Below, piece after piece: positions 46,291-59,110 of a DNA stretch of 64,000 bases. This DNA is from Trema orientale (lineage: Eukaryota > Streptophyta > Magnoliopsida > Rosales > Cannabaceae). The translations under genes and the position numbers were made by a program. The stretch lies in contig JXTC01000054.1 in assembly GCA_002914845.1 (NCBI GenBank), positions 1,051,941-1,115,940 of the forward strand, in the 5' to 3' direction. Positions within the stretch are counted from its first letter, which is position 1. The number at the start of each line of letters is the position of its first letter. The notes below the pieces were generated by a model. That model saw only the letters and a program-made list of their open reading frames with translations, had not been told where the DNA came from and did no database searches.

Positions 46291-47349
46291 AAGCTATAGG
46301 ACACACAACCCAGTCGCTATTCCTATTTTTCCAGGGGGAAATGCGCTCATGTGAAAATTTTAGTAAGAGGCCTAGCATTTTAAATTGTAAAATAACTGAT
46401 AACATGGCTATGAGTAATTATCCTATTACTCTTTTGCCTAACTTGTCAAGGATAATGTTGAGCAGTGTTCAATATTTTCGAGTCACAATATCTTAACTCA
46501 ACAATATTATTGAGTATAGTTGAGCAGCATCAAAGATAGTGTGAGTTATACTTAATAGAGAATATTCCAGTGTTTAAATAAATTCATAACTTAAAGAGTT
46601 TTTGCATAGTAATATTGAAAAAGACTAGTTATTGAAGAGGTTATTTAAAATAGGCTCATTTGCTACTAACCTTTTTTTTTTTTCCCGCTTATGTTGTCAT
46701 TTCTTACCATGTCTATAGTCTCTGTCTTTTTTTTTTTTTAGTGCAATAATCTTTGTATTATTATTAATTGTAATACCATCCTAGTTCGCGAAATTCTAAA
46801 TCCATCAAAAGTTAGACTATGTACATTTATTTTCTTTTTATATCACAAAAAAATAGTTTTACTATTTATATCACAAAAAAATAGTTTTACTATTTCGTTT
46901 TTTCTATATACATTCCTTATATTTCAAAATTACCCTTTGTACTTGTACATTCCTTATTTCATTGTACTAATGATAAAAATTAACAATAAATATGAAAGTT
47001 AAGCTATCATTAAATCAATTTAACTAACTTCGATTTTTTTATAAAAATTTAAGTTCATTTATCTTTCTTTTTTTGTTCTTGGAATAATTATCTATGGGTT
47101 TTATCATGTCTTTTTGAACTATCTTTTCGTATTTCTTATCTAATTTTTTCTCAAAAAATATAAATATAAGATTTTAATCAAGATAATACGATGGATTAAG
47201 GGGGAAAAAAAAGAAAAAAATGATATTTATGTTTTCTCTTTTTTTCTTTCAATATTGTTTTGGTCATTGCACTTTTTTTTTTTTCTTTCCTTCTTCTTCT
47301 TACTCTCGACACCTTTTCAAGTCTACTCATGTAACTCATAATTCTATTT

Positions 47350-47399
<50 letters not shown>

Positions 47400-48703
47400 T
47401 TTTTCTTAATTAAAATTACTCGCACCACTAAGTCCAAGTCCCATGACAACTTATATGTTTCTTATTTCTTTTTTTTTTTTTGAATAAATATGTTTCTTAT
47501 TTCTAACATATATCTATGAATAGAAATAATAATTTTTTTTTTTTTGCGTTTTCTTCACACAAAAATCTCATTTATCTGTATATATGTAAATATATATATA
47601 TCAGTGTATGCATATCATGATGATATTTCCTTATACGATTTAAGAAATTCATACTTTTTTTTTTCTTTCTTGGATGCTGCTAGCCGATTTTAAATATGTA
47701 ATCATAATCAATGTATTAATTCTCAAATTGTTTTCCTCAAAAATAGATGATTTTTATATTGTCTTTTTTTTGTAATTCTAATTAAGGATAAAATCGTAAT
47801 TTAAATTATGAATGTATATAGTCGAATTGTTTGATGGATTTAAACTTCTCTTAATCTCTCATCTGTATAAAACGGCTAGAAATTGTTTAATGCACATTGA
47901 AAGCATTAGATGATATTCACGTTAACTGGCACCGTCCACATTTGGAAACTATATTAGGTTTCTATCCCTCTCTTCCTTATTAAATTTGACCTTATTTTAA
48001 AGCAGTGATGGTAGTCATCCCCTGATATTGCTAAGTATTATCCCTGGTGTCAAAGAAAAAAAAAAAAAAAAATTGCCCCGAGTTACCAGAAGTGTGAAAA
48101 ATTGGCCATAACGCAAGTATTTGTGTTTATAGGTTACGTAAAGATGCTATCGACTGATTGATTTGTTTGTTTTATTTGTATGTTTTGAACTAAGAGTTTA
48201 AAAGTAGAGATCTCACCACATTTGATATTGTGATCATGATTCTGAATATAATTCTAAGTTCTAGGTTTTTGTATCAAGGATATGTATGCCCAAACGTAAG
48301 TCGATCGTACCACAATTTACTCTCTTTTTTGTTTTTCTTAGTAGAATTGAAAGACAAATTAATTATATTACACTAAACAATCTTTTGATAAGAGTTCGTA
48401 CCCATGTCAATTGTCATTCCGTTTTGATAATTATAAATCACATATGTATATATATATAGGGCACCAATCCAATGGATTATATATATATATATATATAGAT
48501 ATATAGATATTGTTTTGACAATTAAAATTTATCACACACATCTTTTTATGGTAAACGTTAGAAAGAAAAATATTAAATAATGAGTATTTATTTTTATTAT
48601 TTTCTTTCCAACTACCTACTAGTCGTTAGATTAATGATCCGGCTAAAAAAAGAAATATCTATAAGTAAGTAAAAAAAAAGAAATATACGTGGATTGGGAA
48701 CCC

Positions 48704-48741
<38 letters not shown>

Positions 48742-49594
48742 GGGGCTTATAGAAATGTGACCAAATTTTGGGTCTAATTTCAGTAAATGTCCCTTTGTCA
48801 AATGTTATAGCAAAATGTCCGGTATATATGCTTATATACCATGTGTAAATTTTATATACCAAGTATAAAAAATAATATACCCAGTGTATTTCAGTACAGT
48901 AACTAAAATTGGTAGATATATGTATCTACCAAGTGTAAAAATATATATACCTGGACATTTAGCTATAAAATTTTAAAAGTGGATATCTACTTAATCAAAT
49001 TTAAAATTTTGGCCATCCACCTAAATTGCGAAATTAGGGGACTCTTTCATGCCTACACAACAATCATTCCACTTGACGCGAATTTGAGTAATGTGTTTGC
49101 AAATCTATTATGCTGTCCTAAGTTCAAGGTTATTGTTGTCTTCTTATTAAGCCGATGTTCCAAGCAGTTGTGGCAAATGATGATGTCGTTTTTCAATCAT
49201 CTACCCTTTCTTCATACTCTGTCGTTTATTTTGGGATGATGGATGTTGTCAGATAACGTCGTTTCCTAGCCATTCATGTCGTAGATACGACCATACGATA
49301 TGGGATGTTGTTGATCGTCATACTCTTTCTCTACCTCCATTAATCTGGCTATTATGGTGAAAATACAAGAAAAGATAAGCATATAAAAAAGAAAACCAAT
49401 TTCTAAATTATGCCAGTGACACAACATACAAGTGTTTTGATTCTCAACAATTACTCCATGAGGCACAAGAAGAAATCACAGGCGAAATACTATATTACAA
49501 TTATTATAGCAATTACTAAAGTCGATCCACACAATGGACACACAAACACAGAAAAAAGCGCGGTTCTGCATGTTATAAACTCAATCGTGTTCTT
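46291..49594. other. AT-rich spacer between TAF6 and SYP5
   Basis: No gene is supported. Contents seen: a tandem 31-bp word with tatcacaaaaaaatagtttt at 46,841 and 46,870; (TA)n microsatellites at about 47,353-47,397, 48,478-48,500 and 48,707-48,738; and many T-runs. A segment at 48,760-48,960 contains repeated tatacc/ggtata and aagtgtaaa words in both orientations, suggestive of a degenerate hairpin repeat. The last 200 bp probably hold the SYP5 3' UTR. Confidence 0.5.
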
Positions 49595-51346
49595 TTACAA
49601 GTATTTGACCAGCAGATATATGACAGCAGCCAGAACCACAATCCCGATTACTGATAACAGCATGGACATGCAGGAGCAACCGCCCTTGACACGCTTGTTC
49701 AAAATTGCCAAGCTCTTCTGCACTCGCTGTTTCGTAAAAGAGAGACCGAAAATGAGATGTTAGATTCAGAATGATTCTGCCACAAAAGAAGATTACGATG
49801 CATGAACACAAAATTTACAGCAAAAATACCATCTTTGACTTTTGCTGATGATTCTTTTGGTTATAATTTTTATAACAAAAACAAGCATCCTCGCCACAGC
49901 TAATTATTCAGAGACACCTCAAAAAGAATTCTGAACATTCTAAAACTATGTCATATCTCGAGTCTTCAAGCATTAGACGTTTATCTTTTACACAAAATCG
50001 AATCTTTTCTATTTCTTTTATAACGTTCTGACAAGTATAAAATAATTTTTTACCATGACGTTCATCACCACATGTCTAAGGACAACAGAGAAGCTAAAAA
50101 CTTTTGACATAGGACTACACACTGCTTCTCTAGATACAAGTTAACCACATGCAGTTGTAAACAAGAAACTTCATGCTTATTAGAATTATACAAAGTTTGA
50201 GATAGTTACCCGCAGCCGAGAGTCTGTAACATCCACGTGGTAGTCCAAGTCATCCTGAGTAACAATACAGACACGTGATTACTCAGAGAGCAGGTACATT
50301 TTAAAATAAATACAAATAATAATATGTAATGAGTAATGACAAACTTCACGGTGAATTATCAGAGACAAAAACCATACAATAAGTCTAGTGTGTAGGTCTA
50401 GTTCTTCGTTGACTGCCAGTGCAATATGTTTTGTGCTAATTACAGTCTCCTCCAACTTCTCGAGGCCTTCATCTTGCTCTGTTTCAAAGGTATGAACTTA
50501 AAATACCGTACTTAAAAACCAGCATAAAGAAATTGTAATATAACAAAAAACAATGTTCTAGGTAATTAAAGCGAATTGCCTTTCATAACTTGTCGTTGAA
50601 AACCAACAAGGCCATTGTTGTCCAAGCCAGCTGCCCTGCTCATGGCATCAGCAGGCTTTATTTCTGGCCCAAGCAAGCTGTCCCTGTTAGCAAAATTTGA
50701 CATGTTCAATGTTGAAGCCATCTGAGTCACTTTTGACTTCAAATTTCCAAGCATGTCTTTGCGGCGATTCATCTCTTTCTCTGATCTGTGCACAGACAAA
50801 TAGGCAACATTAAAAAGTTTCATACCAACACCCAGATTTCATTTTACGACATGGAGTGTCCTAAAATCACCACATCCAATCAAGTGAACATTGAATACAA
50901 ATCAGGTTCAGTACTTCTTTAACTACTTCATGGAATCTTCCAAATTCCAACTTATCAACAGAAAAAAGTAGAATCAACTTCGTCAAAGAGCTTTATCCTT
51001 TTTATCTGAGCAAACACTAATTCAATAGTGGGAACAACATTTGACACCTTGTTAAGTCTCAGACCTATTCCATGGCAATATCAGGTTTCTCCTTATTAGG
51101 TTGCTAAAATTCAACAAAATTAACTTACATGGGCTGCTTTCCAGGAAGCTTTGATAAAAGGGACTGTAAGCTATCAAGTCTGGTCCCTAAGATTGTGATC
51201 TTCCTCCTTATAGCGGAGGCATGACGCTGTGCTTCTGGGCCTGACGCGGGCAGTGAACTCCGTTCTGATATCATCCCATTGATATCATCAGCAAGCTTCA
51301 CTGCTTCGTTGTATTCTTTTGTCCATGAATCCGAAGAAGATGCCAT
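49595..51346 (-). CDS. SYP5: SYP51/52-type Qc-SNARE (syntaxin)
   Basis: Five coding exons, in transcript order: 51129-51346, 50580-50785, 50378-50478, 50210-50254, 49595-49726. They total 702 nt, 233 aa, the length of Arabidopsis SYP52. The N-terminal three-helix region starts MASSSDSWTKEYNEAVKLAD, followed by ERSSLPASG and SEKEMNRRKDMLGNL. The Qc-SNARE motif spans residues about 142-200. The C-terminal anchor is SMLLSVIGIVVLAAVIYLLV. SYP5 proteins act in fusion at the late endosome/prevacuolar compartment and vacuole. Intron 2 begins with GC (AAAG|GCAATT); no GT alternative avoids a stop. Residue 171 in ELDLHTRLIDDL is His where Arabidopsis SYP51/52 and syntaxin 8 have the zero-layer Gln. 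A 5'-UTR intron (about 51,351-52,310, GTAATT...TTTTAG) precedes the ATG. Confidence 0.96.
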
Positions 51347-51350
51347 TGAC

Positions 51351-52420
51351 CTAAAAGATAAGAAAGAGTTAAACTAGTTCACGACTAACATAAAAATCAG
51401 TAGACAGTTATGAAGGACTTTTAAAAATCTGGGCGTTTGCAAGATAATGAAAAGACCAACACAGACAAAAATAAGATTAAGGATGAACTGAAATGCAGGA
51501 GAATATTGCCATTCAAGTATTGGAATTCTTTTTCCTATAAATTTAAGGTCGTAGACCAACCCAACCTAAACCCAGGCACTTCTTCAACATTGCAATACAG
51601 CACCAGTGCCGATTCCTTCTGACAATGTATAAGCTGTACAACTATAATCCAAGACATCACATAATAGTAGTAATACCCACAATAAAGAACCATTTGAGGA
51701 GCTACGAAGCATAGTTCAATTCTCTCAGCTAAGGAAAGGAGAAGTCAACTGAACAATGCTGTAAGCACAAATCTAAATCACTAATCAATACTTGTACAAA
51801 TGCACCCTTTTTGAGTCCGAATTCCGAAGATCGAGCTTCTTTGGTGCGTCAACCCAACAAGGAATATAATTTGGATTAAGCTCCAAAAAAATCCTAAAAA
51901 CAATATGACCCAAAAAGCTCAATTCGAGACCAAAACAACAGCAACTAAACCACCGGAAACAAAAAACAAAAAAAAAAAAACGGAGGAGAAGGAAAACCTA
52001 TTCATTCAGATATAGTATGCAAAATCCAATTTCGCTTTCCTAGTCAAAAAACTTGGCAATTTCACCATATTTACCACCAATTCAAAATACCCATAACCCA
52101 ACCAATATATCAAATTGATCTTCGACCAAGCAATCGAAAACAACCAAAAAAGATCCCCAAATTCACCAAAAAAATTCAAAATTTCCCGAAACCCATTACG
52201 AAAACTATCAATAGATGGTCAAATTCGACCCAAAAACCGTAATAGAGCGAAACAGTAATCGAATTATCATAAAACGAAACGATCGCAAAGAAGCCAGAAT
52301 TGGAATTACCTGAATTAGGGATGAAATTGAGGCTCGATCAGAGAATGGGATTCCGATGATGATCGAAACGAGGTCGTACAAGGTCAAAAGGGTGTGTATA
52401 ACAGGGTTGGCAAAAAAAAA
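51351..52420 (-). promoter_or_regulatory. SYP5 leader with 5'-UTR intron, and promoter start
   Basis: On the minus strand, ATTCAG|GTAATTCC lies near 52,311 and TTTTAG|GTCA lies four bases before the ATG, a consistent 0.96-kb leader intron. The first exon would be about 52,311-52,400. Leader introns often raise expression in plants (known); here it is inference from splice signals. Confidence 0.6.
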
Positions 52421-52727
52421 CTTTGGGAATATAATAATTGAATGGTTTTAATGGAAGGCGACGTACGGAACCACCAGAGCAGGCCGCGGTTTTTTGTCCG
52501 ACCCCGTCGTCCGTTTTGTTTTAATTTCGTCTGTAATATAAACCTCACACTCTAATTATATAAATAAAAATAAGGAATGGACTCTACGACGTCGTTTCTT
52601 TTGTTGTCTTCTACTATACGCACCGTTTTGGCACACACACACTTTCCAACTTTATTGATGACTAATGCCAACTTTTCTTTTTTTGAAAAAAGAAAGAAGA
52701 AAGAAAACAATATATTTATAGAAAACC

Positions 52728-52895
52728 CACTACTCGGATCTCGATCTTAGGTTCGAGTTATATCAGGAATAGGCGTAAAAATATATTATTCCTAATGGGT
52801 GGGGTGGAGAATGGGTAGTATCAAGTATTTTTTTTTAATTTGTAATAAATATCGGTCATTAGTTAAGCCCTATTTAAAAAATAAAATAAAAAACA
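52728..52895 (+). mobile_element. SINE copy, 5'-truncated
   Basis: Contains a box B-like ggttcgagtt, cctaatgggtggggtggaga and atttgtaataaatatcggtc, and ends tcattagttaagcccta plus an A-rich tail. The 3' body matches the SINE at 36.1 kb (complement) and the copy at 52.9 kb. Box A is not clear, so it is either truncated or decayed. Confidence 0.7.
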
Positions 52896-52905
52896 AAACA
52901 AAGTA

Positions 52906-53113
52906 GATTGCCTCAAGTGGTAAGAATACTTATTATTTGTGATCTCGGTCTTAAATTCGAGTCACACAGGAGGTAGACGTGAAAATCTGTGACCCCTAAT
53001 GAGTCTATGATCCCTAATGGGTGAAGTGAGAATTGGGTAGCAGTAAATATTTTTCTTTAATTTGTAATAAGTTGAGATCATTAATTAAGTCCGCCTAAAA
53101 AAACAAAAAAAAA
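52906..53113 (+). mobile_element. SINE copy, same family
   Basis: Starts gattgcctcaagtggtaag (box A-like), has cttaaattcgagtcacac (box B-like), a short internal duplication (cccctaatgagtctatgatc), then tttaatttgtaataagttga, and ends atcattaattaagtccgcct with an A-rich tail. It lies in tandem, about 10 bp after the previous copy. Confidence 0.75.
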
Positions 53114-53871
53114 GTAATTTCTTTCTTTCCCTCTTTATTTATTAGTTACTTTTTTCTTTCCTGGGAAATTGGAAAATAATTTCAGCTGCAAAGGTTTGGG
53201 TTTTTTTTTTTTTCCACCTTAAAATTAAAAGGACAAGCCAACTCTTTTTTTCGTCTTATTGTGTCTGAATTTATTGCTAAACTAAAACTATAAATAATCC
53301 ATTGTAATAGATGGGTCGATTTCTCTTCCTTTTAAGTTGTGTAATGAAATGATGGCAACAATTTGACGGCAAGTTGTTATTTGAAATGAGAAAAATAAAA
53401 ATAAAAATAAAAAGGACATAGCTCTCAACATGAAAACCAAATTTAAATGAGACTAGCGGGCAACATTGGCTTATTGAAACCAATATCTATCCTAAATCAC
53501 CACTTTATCACCACTTTTATTGGTTTGATGGTCACAATCCCACCAGCTATTGAAGAAACTCAGTTAAATCAGCTCATCAATTTTGTTTTGCAAGAAAGAA
53601 TGGTGATAAGTTCCAGAGTAAACACAGAGCTTATTGCTTACACCAAGTCCCACCACCCAAAAGGGCTTCAATTTTGCACCAAAAGTACCATATGCTAATC
53701 CATGTAATGTTCAAATTACAGAACATGCAGTACCAAACGTTTAACCGAAACAATCATCTCAAAAAAGAGGCATTGGACGCAAAACAAAAGGGCAAGTATT
53801 CATTGGAAAGACTTTTCCCTGAGAATTTGATTTATTTCATTCTGAACATTATGACTGCAGCAACGAATCAA

Positions 53872-56030
53872 TCAAGCTTTAGGCGTGGCTGCTCCCGCTT
53901 TCACGAGGTCTTCCAGTGCCTTTGTAATCTGTGCCTCACTTAAACCTTCCAAACGAATGCCCCTCTCAACACCCAGGTCTGTTCAATAATCAAATGTCCA
54001 CAAAGATGAAACCATAATGTTTTGTTCAGTAAACAACCAAGGGCTATGGTATCAACAGAATTTGCAAAACAATTGATACAATTCATATAATGCATACCAG
54101 AAAAGAGTGGGAGCTAAAATGCAACTAGAATGGGAATGAAAGTTATGATGGTCCACGTTCAAACAGTGTCATGCATGGTACCTACTATTGCTAGAATACG
54201 ACTTCTAATCACTAAACCATAGATGACAACAAGAATAAAAAAAGAAAATCAGCTCTTTATTGAAAGTGGCCAGAAGAAGATTTTTTTCTTTTTTTTTTTA
54301 ATTTTCTCTTATGCTACTTAAATTGCACGATTTTTCCTATTAGCACCATAATTCTAAGACAACCTTAGATTACGCACGGGCATTGTCAAAATAACTTCAA
54401 TGCCCTTTTACATAAAATTATTGAAATTTTGGTGGTTGTTAGCTATATATATCTAATAACATGCTGGTTCAAAACAAAACAAACCTGATGAACTCAACAC
54501 TACAGAAAGAACCACCGACTTTTAGCTACAAGAATTAGATTCTTTGGTCATTGAACAGCCAAAAATTCCATTTCATAAGCACTAATCACAATCTTTTCAG
54601 TGCTGTAATCAGTTCACTAAACTGGCTTTTAATTTTTACTGCATTTTTGGTAACCTCCTCCATCTTCAACTTACACAGGACAATAAGTTGTTGGGGTTAT
54701 CAATTTTAGACAAGAGAAACTGTCAATAGGATATGAGAACTCAATTTGAAGCATTCCCTTCAACTGTAAAACCTAAATCTCTAATATCTTTAGGCATTAT
54801 CAAGAAAAAGGTCTTAGGGTGGCCTGCAACTTCAGCTTCCCAATTCACCAACAGTCATCATCACAACAGGTTTTGCATATGCAACTTTCAAATGAAACAT
54901 TAACAATAGAACATAATCGGTGTTTATTGTAGAATGAAAAAGAAAAATTTGTGACTGGTAAACATTCAGGCTTGTCATGACAAAATTCACAGCTTCAAGG
55001 GTAAGAACTCATTTCCCAAAACAAGCAACAGATTTAATCAATTAATTCTAAAACATTCAAAGCACTTTGTAGGGAAAAATTTAGATATGTGATCATAAAG
55101 GCCCATTATATGCTAAGACAAGTTATGAAACATACTTAACCAAGGATTTACTTTTTGAGTTTTTTTCACTATTTGTTTCTAAGTCTGATACTTGGACTCT
55201 CAGATTCCCATGAAAGGCTCCTCGTGTAATTTTCAGCAGCAGAACAATAACGAATTAATGGATGGAAATCATGCTAACTCCTACTAATCTAAGAGGCCAT
55301 TATTCAGGTAGCCTATGACGTAGAGACCAAAGTTCGAAACCTTGATAGCTATAGTAATAGAAGACACTTTTTGGTTCAATCACATCCATTTACATTAAAG
55401 TTTCAGAATTTTCTCGTTAAGTTCACAAACACGAGAAAAATCAGAACTTCAAAACCCATAACTAGATTAAAACTAAGAAATCGAAAAACACAAGAAAGAG
55501 TCAAACAATACCATATCTAGCCCATAACTGAGGTTCAATTCCACTGCATTCCCGGATCAAGATTGGAAATTTGGGGTTCAATGCTTTCAGATCCTGGTAA
55601 TTCTTCTCCACAAATGCTCTGCCAAAAAATAAAAAATAAAAATGCACAAACCATTTTCAAGTCCCTTCACTCTACAATAAACAAAAAAACGTTACACCCA
55701 CAAAAAATTCTCTCTGACCCACTACTCAAAAACTCAGAGCGGCAACCATTTTCAAGTCCCTTCACTCTACAATAAACAAAAAAAAACCATACACCCACAA
55801 AAAATCCTTTCTGACCCACTACTCAAAAACTCAGAGCGGCCATGGGTAAGAGTTTTGCACTTGAAATTACCATGAAATCAACTAAATAATTAAGATACGA
55901 AAATAAACCAATACACCATCAAGTTAAGGAGTGAGAATGAAGACCTGGTAGCGGAGCTCGCAGGGGACGATTGGCATAGTAAAATCCTGAGCTCCTTCAA
56001 ATTCTTAGATAATTGTCCTCTCCAAGCCAT
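53872..56030 (-). CDS. NDUFA2: complex I subunit B8 (NDUFA2-type)
   Basis: Three coding exons, in transcript order: 55945-56030, 55512-55618, 53872-53978. They total 300 nt, 99 aa, the usual size. All introns are GT-AG (0.33 and 1.53 kb). It starts [20 protein letters not shown] and contains [20 protein letters not shown] and [16 protein letters not shown]. The fold is thioredoxin-like; the two Cys expected in the family are at about 19 and 53. It is an accessory subunit of mitochondrial NADH dehydrogenase. No separate presequence is needed in the family. The first exon is CT-rich, and intron 1 contains a 95-bp tandem duplication. Identity is strong by sequence recognition. Confidence 0.95.
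55650..55842. repeat. 95-bp tandem duplication in NDUFA2 intron 1
   Basis: Two adjacent copies, each from ccattttcaagtcccttcac to aaaactcagagcgg (about 55,650-55,744 and 55,747-55,839). They are nearly identical except in A-run length and a few bases, so the duplication is recent. Confidence 0.93.
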
Positions 56031-57427
56031 TTCCTTAGCTCTAAAGACAAATCAAATTGCCAAGGAGATCAACCATTAGCACCGTTCGAAGAAAATTAAA
56101 AACAATAATAATAAAATGGAGGAGAGAGAGTTGTGGAAATGGGTTTTAATAAGAAGAAGAAGGAGAAAGGTTTCAGACCTCTAATGGAGTAAATGGATGA
56201 GCGGACGACGACGACGGCGGCGACTATCGATTCTGCGATGTCTCCTTCAAACGAAGAACAAAAGAAAGGCTATGGGGGAATCCGTCGAGGCCTTTTCTGT
56301 GATTAATGGAACTTTTTTTTGCTTTTTTTTCTTTTGTGGTAAGTTTATTGTGGGTTAATTGCAAAAATGCCCCTCAATTTTTATTAATATTCACTTTTAA
56401 ACCTTTTTTTTTTGGAACTATTTATGAGAAATGTGATTTGTTATATGAGAACTCAAATAGAGTGAAGATCAATTTATAATTTCAAAAGTAAGTGAAAATT
56501 TACTTTTAAAGCTTAATTTTGAAGATGCTAATTTGAAAATCCGATTGGTTTGCCAAATAGACCATTTAGAAAGTGATTGTTAGTAAATGTATTAGTTTTT
56601 AGAAAATTCTTTTGCTAAATAAACTTTTTAATTTATGGTTCGACCACGTTTGGCATACTTATCAAACCATTACAAGGATATTTTGTAGATTATTTTTTAA
56701 AAAATGCTATTCTTGAAAAGTCGCTTTTAAAAATGTCCAATTTCCTCGGTTTCTATTGGAAAATCTATATACATTTATTTTAAAAATAATGTCAAAATAA
56801 GTCTTTAAAGTGTTGTTGACAACATTGTGGTTTCATGATGTCACAATGCCCATTGCAGATGATTGGGTACTACATCAATTTCACTCAAATGTTAGTTTGT
56901 CTCCCTTATATTATGCGATCACAAGTTTTATCATTACAATTATGACCATTTTCTAAAATACATTATTGCAATCCTAACAAGTTATGTGGCTGCCAATATG
57001 ATAATACAATAAAAAAATTTCACATTTTGAACAACAAATTAAGCAATCCAACGGATTGATTAAGGGGAAATTGTGCAATTTTCTTGGAGTTTCAAAATCA
57101 CCCTTGAAAGTCAAAAGCATAATTTTATTTGAAAGATGTTATGAGGTTGCTTTTTTTTTTCCCCGTCGACGTTTACAACTTTGAAGAAGTCCAATTTTTC
57201 AAGTTCCCTAAAATGCTTGTACAAAAATATATTCAATACTCTTGCCACTTGCACAAACGTTTACATTCCAATAATATATGTATGTATAATATGTCTATAA
57301 TATTAGATAATATATATTAATTAGAATCCCCCAAAGAGAAAACACATTACTGACATAAAGGGCAAAAGAAAAATAGTAGGCCTAACAACTAGATCATCCA
57401 AATAAGAAATTCTAATTCATCAGAAAG
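56031..57427. other. spacer upstream of NDUFA2 gene, nothing further recognised
   Basis: The first 260 bp should hold the NDUFA2 leader and promoter (GA-rich and CGACGACGACGGCGGCGA words near 56,205-56,225). The rest is AT-rich with no gene. Confidence 0.5.
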
Positions 57428-59045
57428 CTATCCTTATCTGTATTAAAGTTGAAGACATAAAAAAGATATTTTACTATGGCCACCTCACCAATATAAGTTG
57501 TTCATTGTGGTGGGACCAACCAAATAATGATGGGTGTTCATAGTATGATTTTCATCGGCATAATGGTAAAATCATAAACTAACTAAATCATTGGTTTATT
57601 CTGATTTGTTTTCATCGATTTCAAATTCGAAGATGAAAACATAACCAAGCCTATTAATATATTTTGGCTTGGTTTCATCAGTTTATTTTTATTTATTTTA
57701 AATTTTTTAAAATAGAATTAATCTCACAAAACTCAAAATAAAATACTTAGATATAAAATTGTTATAACCAAATAAGTATTTAATATTAATTTCAAGAAAA
57801 ATAAACCCAAAAGAAAGTTGAAGTAGAAAATTATTACGTAAAACTAGAAACTATTGAGTTGGAGAAGTGCAGTGTGCATAAATTTTAGACACCTAATAAT
57901 AAAATAGCATACATATTTGATTATCTAAATATACAAAGTAATTATAAAATAAAATAAATTGACGCGGTTCGATTTGGTTTAAACAGTTTGACACAGTGAA
58001 GTCACAAACCAAACTAAACCAAACCAAAGATTTTTGAAAACCTAAAAAGCATAACCAAATCATATGATTTTATTGGTTTCAATGTTTTGACGGTTTAGGT
58101 GACGTGTGAATAATTATCTTATCCAATTAAGGAAGTCCTAACAAAGCTAAGAGAAGAATGATTTGCTACAGTTACATCACTGATCATAGTCGTTCATTCA
58201 AATTAGGTGGAACCCAACCAAACAACTTTCTTGTCCAAATAAGGAAGCTTTTACCTGTCTTTATAGAAGTATAAGATAAGACAAGAATGATTTTACTACG
58301 ATCAAATCACCAATATGAGTCGTTGAATGAGGTCGGAACCAATCAAACAACTATCTGGATTTGAATAAGGAAGTCTTAACTGAACTGTATTTAAAGTGAG
58401 AGCTAATAGAAGGATTTTCCTATAGTCACAGTCACATTACTGATTTGAGTTATTCATTGAAGTGAGACCCAATGAAGTAATTATATGATTCAAATATGGA
58501 AGTCCTAGCCCATCTCTGTTAAGGTGGAAGCTAGAGAAGATGGATTTTACTATGATCGTGTCACTAATTGAGTCGTTGATTGAAGTAAGACCTAACTAAA
58601 CAATTATCTCGTCCAAATAAGGAAGTCTTAATCCATCTTCATTAAAAGCGGAAGCTAATAGACATGTAATTTTACTATAGTCGCATCATCAATCTAAGTC
58701 GTTCATTAAGATGGGATAATCAAACAACTATGTCATCCAAATAAGGAAGTCCTAATCCATCACTATTATAGCGGAAGCTAAGATAAAAGTCCTAACCCAT
58801 CCTTATTATAGTGAAAGCTAAGATAAGAATGATTTACTATGATAATGTGGCTGTTAAGAGAAAAAATAAATTTATTGCAGTTGTATCACCAATATGAGTC
58901 GTTCATTAAGATGGAATACAATCAAATAACTATCTAATCTAAATAAGGAATTCCTATAACCCATTCTTATTAAAGCGAAAGTTAAAATAAGAATGATCTA
59001 CTATGACAATGCGATTATTTTGAGTTGTTATATCAGTGGGACTCA
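57428..59045. repeat. degenerate tandem array, unit about 113-129 bp
   Basis: A unit carrying the landmarks tccaaataaggaagtcctaa, ttaaagtggaagctaa, gaatgattttactatg and atgagtcgttcattgagg is repeated. The word aaggaag recurs near 58,128, 58,241, 58,367, 58,496, 58,618, 58,743 and 58,943. A separate related unit lies at 57,428-57,530. An AT-rich insert (about 57,540-58,100), with aaccaaact/ggtttggtt words in both orientations, interrupts the array. Copies differ a lot, so the array is old. It is probably a small satellite cluster or the remnant of a larger repeat. Confidence 0.85.
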
Positions 59046-59110
59046 ACCTAATTAACGACCTAAATTTGTCTTACATGACCGACTCAAATTATAACACAAC
59101 CTAAGGGAAT

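Larger units (their letters stand above)
52421..53871. other. spacer between SYP5 and NDUFA2 genes
   Basis: Contains two SINE-related copies (listed separately). The remaining sequence has poly-T/A runs and no supported gene. About 53,600-53,871 is probably the 3' UTR of the NDUFA2 gene on the minus strand. Confidence 0.5.

Noticed and set aside
48659-48862. Minus-strand open frame across a (TA)n run
   Set aside because: It is a Tyr-Ile dipeptide repeat produced by the microsatellite.
55315-55365. tRNA-box-B-like word (agttcgaaacct) suggesting a SINE or tRNA in NDUFA2 intron 2
   Set aside because: No box A at the right spacing, no cloverleaf, no A-tail or target duplication.
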